Shown: one piece after another, positions 44,515-52,534 of the stretch
Position numbering within the stretch: the first letter of the stretch is position 1
Layout: each line of letters begins with the position of its first letter
Assembly: GCA_036559465.1 (NCBI GenBank)
Contig: DATBTC010000103.1
Location: 8,072 to 72,071, forward strand
Source: JAHFPN01 sp036559465
Lineage (GTDB): Bacteria; Pseudomonadota; Alphaproteobacteria; Rhizobiales; Xanthobacteraceae
Reading direction: 5' to 3'
DNA: 64,000 nt
Program-made: the position numbers and the translations under genes
Notes under the pieces: model-generated
What the model was told of the DNA's origin: nothing
The model's input: only the letters and a program-made list of their open reading frames with translations
The model's database searches: none

Positions 44515-44715
44515 TCAAAGCCTTCGCAGCAGCACACCGAGCAGCAAGACTACGTAGGCGATAGTCAGGACATCGAACACGCGGGCCCGGTTGATGATCG
44601 GGACTGCCACGCCGCCGTAATAGATCAAGAACGCGAGCACGGCGAGCACCAGCGAGATCACGAAAATTATCAGGGATGGTGGTGTAAGGGCGAAGCCGCC
44701 GCGGCGGTAGGGCAT
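44515..44715 (-). CDS. Small membrane protein, 66 aa
   Basis: From ATG 44715, with AAAGGAGG in front: MPYRRGGFALTPPSLIIFVISLVLAVLAFLIYYGGV forms one membrane helix and FDVLTIAYVVLLLGVLLRRL a second, with a short loop VPIINRARV. Two-helix proteins with this RGGFxLxPPSLIIFxIS opening occur in rhizobia (memory only); function unknown. Confidence 0.72.
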   Translation of the reverse strand: MPYRRGGFALTPPSLIIFVISLVLAVLAFLIYYGGVAVPIINRARVFDVLTIAYVVLLLGVLLRRL

Positions 44716-44781
44716 GGTGGCCTCCTTTGCGGACCGCAATTCTATTTCAATGCCGAGCTGGCGCGAAAGTTCCCGAACTTG

Positions 44782-45387
44782 CTACTGCCCCGCCTTCTCG
44801 AAAATCGCCCCGTAATGATAGGGCGGCACCTCCACGATCTCGCGCAGCTTCAGCCCGCCGGGCTCGACCACCGCCGCGGTCGCCTCGGGCGTCATGCGCA
44901 GTGCCGTTGCCGGGCCGCGCGGCTCGCCCAGGATCGTTGTTTCCTCGCGTGGGCGCTGGTGCCAGTTCACGATCGCGAAACGGCCGCCCGGTTTGAGCGC
45001 GGCCGCCACCGCCCGCGCCAGCCGGGTTTGCTCCGGCACGCCGTGAAACGCATTGGCCAGGAATACGAAGTCCACCGGCCGCGGCACCAGCCTGGCGATA
45101 TCGTAGGCGCTGCCTTCGATGAATGTGCAATTGCTCACGCCGGCTTTTTCCAGCTGCGTGCGGGCGGCATCCAAGAGCTTGCGGTCGATGTCGATGGCGA
45201 ACACGTGCCGCGCAACGCGGGCCATCGGCAAGGTGAACCAGCCGTCGCCGCTGCACAGATCAATTGCCTCGGCGCCGCCGGTCAGTCCCGTGCTTGTCAG
45301 CACCTTCGCCGGATCGGGCCACAAGGCCTTCCACCAGCCGGTATTCGGCATTTCGGTGCCTTGAAAGAAACCCGGGAGCGTTGCCAT
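44782..45387 (-). CDS. Class I SAM-dependent methyltransferase
   Basis: A 201-aa methyltransferase. SAM-binding motif I is AIDLCSGDGWFTLPMA, motif II acidic AIDIDRKLLDAA, motif IV FVFLANAFHGVPEQTRLARAV, and post-motif LKPGGRFAIVNW. Start at ATG 45387 (MATLPGFFQGTEMP). It is the last gene of the minus-strand catabolic cluster, 14 bases after the dioxygenase, so it may methylate a phenolic intermediate; that is inference from position. Confidence 0.88.
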   Translation of the reverse strand: MATLPGFFQGTEMPNTGWWKALWPDPAKVLTSTGLTGGAEAIDLCSGDGWFTLPMARVARHVFAIDIDRKLLDAARTQLEKAGVSNCTFIEGSAYDIARLVPRPVDFVFLANAFHGVPEQTRLARAVAAALKPGGRFAIVNWHQRPREETTILGEPRGPATALRMTPEATAAVVEPGGLKLREIVEVPPYHYGAIFEKAGQ

Positions 45388-45401
45388 CGCGGCATCTCGG
45401 T

Positions 45402-46298
45402 CTACTCGATCGGCGCCCTTGGCAGCTTGGCCTCGCCCTTTTCCATCGCGAAGCTGTAGTCGAGCGAATACCACTCGCCCTTCACGTCCGGCGCCGGCGC
45501 GTTGCCGTCGTGGCGCACATAGTCGCCGACCAGCGCGCGGGTGACGCCGAACTGCACGTCGCTGTCGATATAGGGCGCGCCCTTCACATAGACCTGTGAG
45601 ATCAGCGTCTTGAAGCCGGGCTTGTAGATCAGGAAATGCAGGTGCGCCGGGCGCATGTTGTGGCGCCCCTGCGCGGCCAGCAGCTCGCCGACCGGCCCGT
45701 CGATCGGGATCGGATAACCCGCGGGCAGGATCGAGCGGAACGAAAAGCGCCCATCCGCGTCGGTCGTTAGCTTGCCGCGCAGGTTCATCTCCTTCCCTTT
45801 CAACTTGGGGTCCTGGTTGTCGTAGAGCCCCTCGGTCGAGGATTGCCAGACGTCCACCTCGGCGTCAGCGATCGGCTGCTTCGCGCCGTCGCTTACGCGC
45901 GCATTCACGAACAGCACCGGCCCCGGCATCGGGCTGAACACGATCGAGCCGCCGTTCTTCACGCGCGGCGAGTTCAGCCGCCAGAACGGTCCGAGCATGT
46001 TGGCCGCCGTCTCGACCTGGCCCTTGTCGCCGTTGTTCAGCAGGCAGATCAGGCTCGAAAATCCGAGCGAGCCCGCCATCAGCACCGCCTCGTTGTGCTT
46101 GGCGTTGGTGTTCTGCCCAATCGCGTTCACATAGGCGCAGGCCTGGTGGAATTCCTCTTCGGTCAGTCTCACTTCGCGAGCGAAATCGTGCAGGTGCTGC
46201 ACCAGCGCGCCGATGATCTCCTTGAAGCGCGGGTTCGGCGCGCGCTTGAGCTCTTCCAGCACCGCTGTCGTCACCATTTGCTGGTTTTCGATGATCAT
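45402..46298 (-). CDS. Intradiol ring-cleavage dioxygenase (catechol/hydroxyquinol 1,2-dioxygenase type)
   Basis: A 298-aa non-heme Fe(III) dioxygenase that opens catechol-like rings between the two hydroxyls. The N-terminal helical domain runs to about 105, followed by the catalytic beta sandwich. Iron ligands by alignment are Tyr159 (EGLYDNQDP), Tyr195 (PAGYPIPIDGPVG), His219 and His221 (MRPAHLHFLIYKPG). Length and N-terminal domain fit catechol or hydroxyquinol dioxygenases rather than protocatechuate enzymes. No signal peptide. Start at ATG 46298 after GGGAG. Upstream genes encode two exported hydrolase-fold proteins. Confidence 0.92.
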   Translation of the reverse strand: MIIENQQMVTTAVLEELKRAPNPRFKEIIGALVQHLHDFAREVRLTEEEFHQACAYVNAIGQNTNAKHNEAVLMAGSLGFSSLICLLNNGDKGQVETAANMLGPFWRLNSPRVKNGGSIVFSPMPGPVLFVNARVSDGAKQPIADAEVDVWQSSTEGLYDNQDPKLKGKEMNLRGKLTTDADGRFSFRSILPAGYPIPIDGPVGELLAAQGRHNMRPAHLHFLIYKPGFKTLISQVYVKGAPYIDSDVQFGVTRALVGDYVRHDGNAPAPDVKGEWYSLDYSFAMEKGEAKLPRAPIE

Positions 46299-46396
46299 GG
46301 AGTTCTCCCGGCCGCTGCGCGTGCGCGATCCCTAAAGGAAAGCGCCCGCCGAGCGCAAGCGCGGCGGGCGCGTAGTGGCAAAGGTAAGGCGAGTGC

Positions 46397-47269
46397 TTAG
46401 ATTCCGCCAGAGTAGAGCAGGCAATAGCGCTCGACATTCATGGGCAACCACTGCTCGTAGTTCGTGAGCGTGCCGTATTGCGGCAACTTCACTTCCTTGA
46501 TTGCCGTGTCGTAGCACTTGCCCGCGTCGGCCGCTTTCTTCACCTCGGTGCGCAGGTCCACCATGTACTTCAAGTGATTTTCGACGTCCTTCTTGTTACC
46601 GAGCCGCCCGCCCGGCCCGGGATGGCCGGGGATCATGCGCTCCCAGTCCATGGCCAGCACCTTCTTGATCGACTCCTCCCACTCGAGCGGCCAGGAGTCG
46701 GGCATGTTGCGCCAATTAACCGCGCCGATCGGAAGGAAATCGACCGCAAAGATCAACTTCTGCTTCGGCAGGTACATGACCAGCATGTTGTCGGAGTGAT
46801 TGCGGCCGACATAGTGCAGCTCGAGCGTGGTGCCGCCGAGCTGGATGATGCGCTTGGTATCGACCACTTGATCCGGGATCACGATGTCAGGAGCCTTCAG
46901 CTCCTGAAGGTGCCGCTTGGCGTTGCGGTGCGCGACGAAGATCGCGCCCTGATCCTTGAACGGCTTGCCGCCCGTGATGTGGTCGTAATGGTGGTGGCTG
47001 TAGATCACGTACTTGATCGGCGCCTTGGTGATCTTGCGGATCTCGTCGATATAGGTGGTCACCGCCTGCGGGCGGCGCAGGCCGATCGGGTCGGTGGCGA
47101 TCACGCCTGCGGGCGTGACGATAAACATCGCCTGGTGGCCCTGGTAGCGGAACATATAGACGTTGTCGGTGCCCTCGACCTTGGTGGTGGCGAAGGTCGG
47201 CGGCTGTTGCGCAGCTGCCGGCGCGACGGTGATGGCGGCGAGCAGCGCCGCGAACAGGAACTTCGACAT
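46397..47269 (-). CDS. Exported metallo-beta-lactamase-fold hydrolase
   Basis: A 290-aa MBL-fold protein with a signal peptide (MSKFLFAALLAAITVAPAAAQ). The metal site motif YSHHHYDHITG supplies His92, His94, Asp96 and His97; GRNHSDNMLVMYLPKQKLIFAVDFLPI carries the third His and the bridging Asp, and MIPGHPGPGG the last His region. Such proteins hydrolyse esters, lactones or thioesters. The VKxxLPQYGTxxNYEQWLPMNVERY tail is not one I can link to a named activity. 15 bases after the isochorismatase-like gene. Confidence 0.9.
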   Translation of the reverse strand: MSKFLFAALLAAITVAPAAAQQPPTFATTKVEGTDNVYMFRYQGHQAMFIVTPAGVIATDPIGLRRPQAVTTYIDEIRKITKAPIKYVIYSHHHYDHITGGKPFKDQGAIFVAHRNAKRHLQELKAPDIVIPDQVVDTKRIIQLGGTTLELHYVGRNHSDNMLVMYLPKQKLIFAVDFLPIGAVNWRNMPDSWPLEWEESIKKVLAMDWERMIPGHPGPGGRLGNKKDVENHLKYMVDLRTEVKKAADAGKCYDTAIKEVKLPQYGTLTNYEQWLPMNVERYCLLYSGGI

Positions 47270-47284
47270 GTGCTCCTCCCCGTT

Positions 47285-47911
47285 TCAGAACTTGATCAGG
47301 TCGAGCCGGGTCAGCGTCACATTGGGGCCGACGCCGCCCGGCCCATTGGCCAGATGCCAGGCCGTGTACATTTCCGCGAACGCGTCGGCCGACATGCCAT
47401 CGACCGGAACGATGACTTTGATTCCCATGAGCGCGGCCACGCTCGCCGTGTTCAGCACGGCACCGTGCGCCGCCGTTCCGGTGACGATCACGGTCCTGAT
47501 GCCTTTGTCGGCGAGAATCTTAGCCAGCGCCGTGTCGCGAAACTTGTCCGCGCCGGAGCGTACATTGGGCTCGCCGGCGGCGGGCGGGATCAGCAGATCG
47601 GCCACAGTCGCCTGGCCAAACAGGCTGTGCACGACCTGCATTTTCTTCGCGCGCGCCTCGTCGGCGAATTTCTGCACCTTGGGCACGCTGGCCAGACAGC
47701 GTGGCCGCTGGCCGCAGTTCTGCTTGGCGAAATCGAGCAATAGGAGCGCCGTCGAACTCGTGTCGATGGTGACCGGCTTCAATTCGGGCGCTGGCGGGGC
47801 TTTAACACTAGGCCATTCGTCGATGATCGTCTGTGCCCGTGCCGGCGCTCCGACAAGACCCGCCGCCACGGCCACCGCACATGTAGCGATCACAATTCTT
47901 GCAAGCGGCAT
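47285..47911 (-). CDS. Exported isochorismatase-fold protein lacking the catalytic Cys
   Basis: A 208-aa isochorismatase-like (cysteine hydrolase) protein with a Sec signal (MPLARIVIATCAVAVAAGLVGAPARAQ). The core is present: STALLLLDFAKQNCG with Asp60, GIRTVIVTGTAAHGAVLNTASVAALMGIKVIVPVDGMS. In active family members the segment reads TGxxxxxCV; here the Cys position is Ala151, and the usual Lys before the 'F..T.L' strand is also not in place. It may be a pseudoenzyme or use other residues. Start at ATG 47911 after GGAGGAG. First gene of the four-gene cluster. Confidence 0.85.
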   Translation of the reverse strand: MPLARIVIATCAVAVAAGLVGAPARAQTIIDEWPSVKAPPAPELKPVTIDTSSTALLLLDFAKQNCGQRPRCLASVPKVQKFADEARAKKMQVVHSLFGQATVADLLIPPAAGEPNVRSGADKFRDTALAKILADKGIRTVIVTGTAAHGAVLNTASVAALMGIKVIVPVDGMSADAFAEMYTAWHLANGPGGVGPNVTLTRLDLIKF

Positions 47912-48002
47912 AGATGTCTCCTCCACGATCAAAACCCCGGCGCGGCGCGGCTATTCCGCCCGCAGATAGGGTCATGCTACTGGAGGATTTTTGGCGTGCA
48001 TC

Positions 48003-48533
48003 TCACGCTTTTTTGAGGTGCAGCGTCACCACTTTGATATCCCGCTCATCGGGGTCGTCGGCGATATCGAACCCGAGCTCCCCGCACATCCCAAGCATAG
48101 TGGTGTTATAGGCGAGCACTTGGCCGTGGATTCGCTCGAGCCCGGTGCCGTGCGCCCATTCGATGATGCGCTGCATCATCAGCCAGCCGAGACCGCGGCC
48201 CTTGAGGTCCGAGCGCACCAGCACCGCGTATTCGCCGTGCTTATGGAACCGGTCGCAGTGCAGTCGCGAGACGCCGAGCAGTTTGCCGTTCTCCTCGTCG
48301 ATCGCGGCGAAAGCCATGACGCGCTCATAATCGATATCGACGAACCGCCGGATGATCTCGGCGCTCAGCTCGCGGATCGGACTGAAGAAGCGCAGCCGCG
48401 AGTCCTCCTCCGTTACCTGGGTGAAGAATTCGGGATAGAGCGCCGCGTCTTCGGGCTTGAGCGGACGGATGAAAACCCGCATACCGTCGGCCAGCATTTC
48501 GCGCCGTTCCCATTCTTTCGGATAAGCGGTCAT
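48003..48533 (-). CDS. GNAT family N-acetyltransferase (copy 2)
   Basis: A 176-aa GNAT domain protein. Acetyl-CoA motif A is EYAVLVRSDLKGRGLGWLMMQRIIEWA (R-x-x-G-x-G/A), with the supporting LLGVSRLHCD strand before it and GLERIHGQVLAYNTTMLGMCGELGF after. Closest relative seen is the adjacent gene at 48565: equal length, about 63% identical. The same domain occurs at the C-terminus of Pat/YfiQ protein acetyltransferases; here it stands alone. Substrate unknown. Confidence 0.9.
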   Translation of the reverse strand: MTAYPKEWERREMLADGMRVFIRPLKPEDAALYPEFFTQVTEEDSRLRFFSPIRELSAEIIRRFVDIDYERVMAFAAIDEENGKLLGVSRLHCDRFHKHGEYAVLVRSDLKGRGLGWLMMQRIIEWAHGTGLERIHGQVLAYNTTMLGMCGELGFDIADDPDERDIKVVTLHLKKA

Positions 48534-48564
48534 GGCTGGCGGCTCGGCGGAAGCAGGGTGTGTT

Positions 48565-49095
48565 TCACGCTTTGCTCAGCGTTAGCGTCACCACCTTGAC
48601 GTCCCGGTCGCTCGGGTCGTCGGTGACGACGAAGCCGAATTCCTCGCACATTTTCAGCATCGGCTCGTTATAGCCGAACACTTGGCCGTGGACGCGCTCG
48701 AGGCCGGTAGCCCGCGCCCAGTCGATCAGATGCCGCATCAACAGGCGACCGAGCCCGCGCCGTTTGTGGTCGGAGCGCACGATCACCGCGTATTCGCCGT
48801 GAGTGTGGAACTGGTTGCAATGCAGACGCGCGACGCCGAGCAGCTCGCCGGCATCATGGCCGATCGCGACGAACGCCATGGCGCGGTCGTAGTCGATATC
48901 GACGAACTGCCGCATCATGGCCGGAGTCGGCTGGGTGACCGGATGAAAGAAGCGCAGCCGCGCGTCCTCCGGGGTGATGTGATTGGAGAATTCGGGATAG
49001 AGCGCCTCGTCGCTCGGCTTGAGCGGGCGCAACTGCACCCGCATCCCGTCGCGGAGCGTCTCCTGCTTTTCCCACTCCTTCGGATAGGCGCTCAT
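48565..49095 (-). CDS. GNAT family N-acetyltransferase (copy 1)
   Basis: A 176-aa GNAT protein: MSAYPKEWEKQETLRDGMRVQLRPLKPSDEALYPEF opening, EYAVIVRSDHKRRGLGRLLMRHLIDWA acetyl-CoA motif, GLERVHGQVFGYNEPMLKMCEEFGF. A tandem duplicate of the next gene, 31 bases apart and likely co-transcribed. Reads like stand-alone versions of the acetyltransferase half of bacterial protein acetylases. The PQQ-type dehydrogenase gene lies upstream. Confidence 0.9.
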   Translation of the reverse strand: MSAYPKEWEKQETLRDGMRVQLRPLKPSDEALYPEFSNHITPEDARLRFFHPVTQPTPAMMRQFVDIDYDRAMAFVAIGHDAGELLGVARLHCNQFHTHGEYAVIVRSDHKRRGLGRLLMRHLIDWARATGLERVHGQVFGYNEPMLKMCEEFGFVVTDDPSDRDVKVVTLTLSKA

Positions 49096-49113
49096 CGCGA
49101 CATCTTACGGAAC

Positions 49114-50247
49114 TCACTTCTCCGGCACGATTCTCAATACCTTACCGTCGCGGGCGTCGGTGAGGAGATAGAGCGTGCCGTCCGCGGCCATGCTTACGTC
49201 GCGGATGCGCATACCGCCGGCATCGAGCAGGCGCTCCTCGCGCAGCACCTTTTCGCCGTCGAGTTCGAGCCGGACGAGCGAGGCGCGCGCCAAAGCGCCT
49301 ACGAACAAGCTGCCGCGCCAGCCGGGGAAAGCGTCGCCGGTATAGAACGCCATCCCCGAGGGTGCGATCGAGGGCACCCAGTAATGGATCGGCTGCTCCA
49401 TGCCTTCCTTTTGCGTACTGGTATGGATTTTCGCGCCCGAATAATCGACGCCATAGCCGATCACCGGCCAGCCATAGTTCTTGCCGGCCTCAGGGATGTT
49501 CACCTCGTCGCCACCACGCGGGCCGTGTTCCACGATCCAGAGCCTGCCGCTCGTAGGATGGATCGCGGCCGCTTGCGCGTTGCGGTGTCCATAGGACCAC
49601 AGCTCCGGCCGGGCTCCCTGGCGCGCAACGAACGGGTTGTCCGGCGGCACCGTGCCGTCCAGCCGAATGCGGATGACCTTGCCAAGGTGGGTGGAAAGAT
49701 CCTGCGCGCGGTCGCGCTGGTAGCGCTCGCCCAACGTCACGAACAGCAGGCCGTCGCGCGCGATGGCGATGCGCGAGCCGAAATGGAACCCGCCGCCAAT
49801 CGCCGGCTCCTGCCGGAAGATCACGGTCACGTCCGCAAGCCGCGCCTTGCCGCCTTCTTCCACAAGCCGGGCGCGGGCCACGCTGGTGCCGTTCAGCGCC
49901 TCGCGCGGCTCGGCGAAGGTGAAATAGATCGTGCGGCTTTGGGCGAAATCGGGCGCCAGCACTACGTCCATCAAGCCGCCCTGACCGACGGCGGCGACCG
50001 CCGGCACGCCTTCGAGCGGTTCCGAAAGCTTGCCGTCGCGCCCGACGATGCGCATGCGCCCGGGCCGCTCGGTCACGAGCAGGCGGCCCTCGGGTAAGAA
50101 GGCGAGCGCCCAGGGATTCACGAGGCCGCTGGCAACCGTCTCGACGCGGAAATTGGCCTTGTTGCTTTTGATGATTTCAGGTGCCTGCGCCGCCGCCGGT
50201 CCGGCGAGCAGGGCGAGTGTGAAGGCAAGGGGCGGAGCAAGTCGCAT
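49114..50247 (-). CDS. Exported PQQ-dependent sugar dehydrogenase (aldose sugar dehydrogenase, YliI type)
   Basis: A 377-aa periplasmic beta-propeller dehydrogenase. Signal peptide MRLAPPLAFTLALLAGPAAAQA. Family blocks: LVNPWALAFLPEGRLLVTERPGRMRIV, GQGGLMDVVLAPDFAQ, GGGFHFGSRIAIARDGLLFVTLGER (His is the catalytic base region), SYGHRNAQAAAIHP, VEHGPRGGDEVNIPEAGKNYGWPVIGYGVDY, PSIAPSGMAFYTGD. It oxidises aldoses with PQQ. No PQQ synthesis genes are in the window. Confidence 0.94.
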   Translation of the reverse strand: MRLAPPLAFTLALLAGPAAAQAPEIIKSNKANFRVETVASGLVNPWALAFLPEGRLLVTERPGRMRIVGRDGKLSEPLEGVPAVAAVGQGGLMDVVLAPDFAQSRTIYFTFAEPREALNGTSVARARLVEEGGKARLADVTVIFRQEPAIGGGFHFGSRIAIARDGLLFVTLGERYQRDRAQDLSTHLGKVIRIRLDGTVPPDNPFVARQGARPELWSYGHRNAQAAAIHPTSGRLWIVEHGPRGGDEVNIPEAGKNYGWPVIGYGVDYSGAKIHTSTQKEGMEQPIHYWVPSIAPSGMAFYTGDAFPGWRGSLFVGALARASLVRLELDGEKVLREERLLDAGGMRIRDVSMAADGTLYLLTDARDGKVLRIVPEK

Positions 50248-50303
50248 GGCCCAAGCCTAGCGGCTCGCGGCGTGGATGCCAGCGGTGCGCGGTAAAGAAA
50301 AGT

Positions 50304-50459
50304 TCAGCCCGCGAAACCGCGGCTGATGAGGAGAAGGAGCGCGGCGAGCGCGGTGAGCAGCGCTCCCGCCACGATTGCTTCCGTGAAGGCAAAGCCGATC
50401 CGCCGCTTGATCGCGGCCGCAGGCAGCGGGCGGGCGAGGGTCGGGTCCGATGGGCGCAT
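50304..50459 (-). CDS. 51-aa microprotein with prepilin-like N-terminal signal
   Basis: ATG at 50457-50459 with GGAG seven bases upstream. The product starts MRPSDPTLARPLPAAAIKRRIG, then FAFTEAIVAGALLTALAALLLLI and a four-to-five residue end. KRRIG-FAFTE fits the type IV prepilin consensus (basic residues, Gly at -1, Phe at +1, Glu at +5) followed by a 20-residue hydrophobic helix. It is far too short for a normal pilin. It could simply be a single-helix membrane microprotein. A CtrA-type box lies 111-125 bases upstream (50570-50584). Confidence 0.6.
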   Translation of the reverse strand: MRPSDPTLARPLPAAAIKRRIGFAFTEAIVAGALLTALAALLLLISRGFAG

Positions 50460-50569
50460 CACAGACTCCGGACGTACACTTCTTTTCCGCTCAGGCGGCC
50501 GCGACTGGTGGGCGATAAGCCCGATGCGGAAAAGGGAATGGTAATAGGACGGTTTATGGTTAATGCACG

Positions 50570-50584
50570 GTTAATGCCCGTGGC
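50570..50584. promoter_or_regulatory. Candidate CtrA box TTAA-N7-TTAA
   Basis: TTAATGCACGGTTAA: the exact spacing of the CtrA consensus, within a direct repeat of GGTTAATGC. It lies 3 bases past the GST stop and upstream of the 51-aa microprotein gene on the minus strand. By base composition about 0.1 such sites are expected in 64 kb. Binding is untested. Confidence 0.45.
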
Positions 50585-50587
50585 GGG

Positions 50588-51193
50588 CTACTTATCCATC
50601 GATACATGGCCGGGCTCGCCGGCGATTCGCGCAAGCCAGTCGAGCACGGCGGGAAAATCCGACAGGTCGAAATCGCCCTCGCCGGCGATGTGAGTGTGCG
50701 CATAGAGCGCGAGATCGGCCACGGTGGTGCGCGGGCCGACGAAATATTTGTGATGCGCCAGATGTCGCTCCATCAGCATCAGCGCCTGATAGCCCTGTTC
50801 CATCCAGTGATCGATGTCGTGGGTCTTCAGCTCGCGCCCGCCCTTGACCAGATGCAGCCACCAGCGCGCCGCCGCGATCGCCGGCTCGTGGCTGTGCTGC
50901 TCGAAGAACATCCAGCGCAAAGTCTCGGCGCGCTCGAAACGATCCGCGGGCAGCAACGGGGTTTCTTCCGCGAGATAGACCAGGATCGCGTTCGACTCCG
51001 GCAGAAATTTCCCGTTCGGCAATCCGAGCAACGGCACGTGGCCGTCCGGGTTCTTGGCGAGGAAGTCGGCGGTGCGGCTTTCGCCCCGGAGGATGTCGAT
51101 CTCGACCAGCTTGTATTGTGTCTGCAGGCGCGCGAGCAGCAGCCGCACCTTGTAGGAGTTCCCCGAGCTCTGCATCGAATAGAGGGTGAGCAT
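50588..51193 (-). CDS. Glutathione S-transferase family protein
   Basis: A 201-aa GST. N-terminal domain: MLTLYSMQSSGNSYKVRLLLARL, where SSGNSYKVR holds the active-site Ser region, and NPDGHVPLLGLPNGKFLPESNAILVYLAE, with cis-Pro and the Glu-Ser glutathione site. C-terminal domain: LRWMFFEQHSHEPAIAAARWWLHL, GPRTTVADLALYAHTHIAGEGDFDLSDFP with the N-capping Asp. Start at ATG 51193 after GGGGA. A common soil-bacterium GST of the beta/YfcG-like kind; substrate unknown. Confidence 0.9.
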   Translation of the reverse strand: MLTLYSMQSSGNSYKVRLLLARLQTQYKLVEIDILRGESRTADFLAKNPDGHVPLLGLPNGKFLPESNAILVYLAEETPLLPADRFERAETLRWMFFEQHSHEPAIAAARWWLHLVKGGRELKTHDIDHWMEQGYQALMLMERHLAHHKYFVGPRTTVADLALYAHTHIAGEGDFDLSDFPAVLDWLARIAGEPGHVSMDK

Positions 51194-51230
51194 GCTTTCC
51201 CCGCCTGTCGACCCGGCCAATGTGGGGCGT

Positions 51231-52418
51231 CTAGGGGGTCTTTGCCATGCCTCGACGCGCGGCGAGCAGGAACAGGGCTACAAGCGCGACAAACCCGACC
51301 GGCAGCTGCGTATGCTCGGCCACCGCGCGCGTGACTAAGGGTGCGATGAAGATCGCAGCCAGTGCCGTCTTCTCCCAGAGCAGAAACCCGTGCGCGATGC
51401 CGTGGGCGGCGAGGAAGGCGATGGCCGGCGCCATCACCATCAGGTCGTAGTCGAGCAAATAGGGCGTTACCAGCAGCGCGCCCGAAAGCAGCGCCGCGGC
51501 CTTCGGCGCCAGCGCTCCGCCACGGCGCCAGATGACGATGATGGTCGCCGCCACAGTAAGCGCGAGCAGCGCCTGCGCCCCATAGGCTAGCGGCAGCGGC
51601 GCATTCCAGGCGCGCAAAGCCGCAAACAGACTCTGGATCTTGTGGAAGCCGGTGCCGCCTTCCTCGAGGATTACGGTCTGCGTGAAGGCGAGGCTGGCGC
51701 GGAACGCGGCCCAGGTCTCTGGTCCGAAGACGAACCAGCTCGCTACGACGAGGACGATGACGGTCGCGGCGGCTCCGATGAACGCGCGCCAGTAGCCGCC
51801 CGCGGCGAGCGCCAGCGGGATCAAGATGCCGAATTGCGGCTTGTAGCAAAGCAGGCCGAGCAGAATTCCCGAAACCACCGGTTTGCGATCGAGCAGCAGG
51901 AGCCCGCCGGCGAACAGCGCCGCCGTGAGAAATCCGTTGTGCCCGTGTCCGATATTGATGAAAACCGCCGGGAAGGCGAGGGCGGGCAGCCACGCGCGCC
52001 GGTCGCCCGCGATGGCGCCGATGGTCTTCAGATAAAGCGCGAGCGTCGCCGCCTGCCAGACGATGAGTGCGGGGAGATACGGCAGCAGCGCGAGCAGCGC
52101 CGCGACGGCCAGGAATACCGGCGGGTAATGCCAGCCGAAGAACGGCGTGGCCGGGCCGAAAATGCGCTTCTCCATCAGGTGCTGCAGCTCGGGCGTGAAC
52201 GGCGCGGCCGGCTTGCCTTCCAGCACATATTTCCCGGCGGCATAGATGTTGGAGAAGTCGGTGCCGAGCGGCCGGCCCAGATAGTCGTTGAGCCCGTCCG
52301 ACGTTGCGCCGAGGATGACGATCCCCGCCACGGCCATCGCGACCAGAATCCAGCTATAGGCTCGCACCCGCGCATCGAGCCAATCGCCGGAGGCGAACGC
52401 CTTGGCCAAGCCGATCAT
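51231..52418 (-). CDS. Glycosyltransferase family 87 (DUF2029) membrane protein
   Basis: A 395-aa polytopic protein with about ten hydrophobic helices. The early luminal/periplasmic motif LGTDFSNIYAAGKYVLEGKPAAPF with an Asp after the first helix is typical of GT-C enzymes such as DUF2029/GT87 mannosyltransferases, and FGWHYPPVFLAVAALLALLPYLPALIVWQ follows in the family order. It would use a polyprenyl-phosphate sugar donor; the acceptor is unknown. No partner glycosylation genes nearby. Confidence 0.85.
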   Translation of the reverse strand: MIGLAKAFASGDWLDARVRAYSWILVAMAVAGIVILGATSDGLNDYLGRPLGTDFSNIYAAGKYVLEGKPAAPFTPELQHLMEKRIFGPATPFFGWHYPPVFLAVAALLALLPYLPALIVWQAATLALYLKTIGAIAGDRRAWLPALAFPAVFINIGHGHNGFLTAALFAGGLLLLDRKPVVSGILLGLLCYKPQFGILIPLALAAGGYWRAFIGAAATVIVLVVASWFVFGPETWAAFRASLAFTQTVILEEGGTGFHKIQSLFAALRAWNAPLPLAYGAQALLALTVAATIIVIWRRGGALAPKAAALLSGALLVTPYLLDYDLMVMAPAIAFLAAHGIAHGFLLWEKTALAAIFIAPLVTRAVAEHTQLPVGFVALVALFLLAARRGMAKTP

Positions 52419-52534
52419 GGTTCAACCGCCTGCATGATTCGCGACAATACTATTGATGGGTGTGCGCGTACGCCGGGTTGCCGGGCTGTCCCGCCTCGAC
52501 TAGGTTCCGCGCGCTTTTGGAGAAGTAAGGAATC

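Noticed and set aside
47991..48018. GCGTG-CATCT-CACGC hairpin with T6
   Set aside because: It overlaps the last codons of the GNAT gene and is oriented for plus-strand transcripts that have no gene here; only 5 bp of stem.
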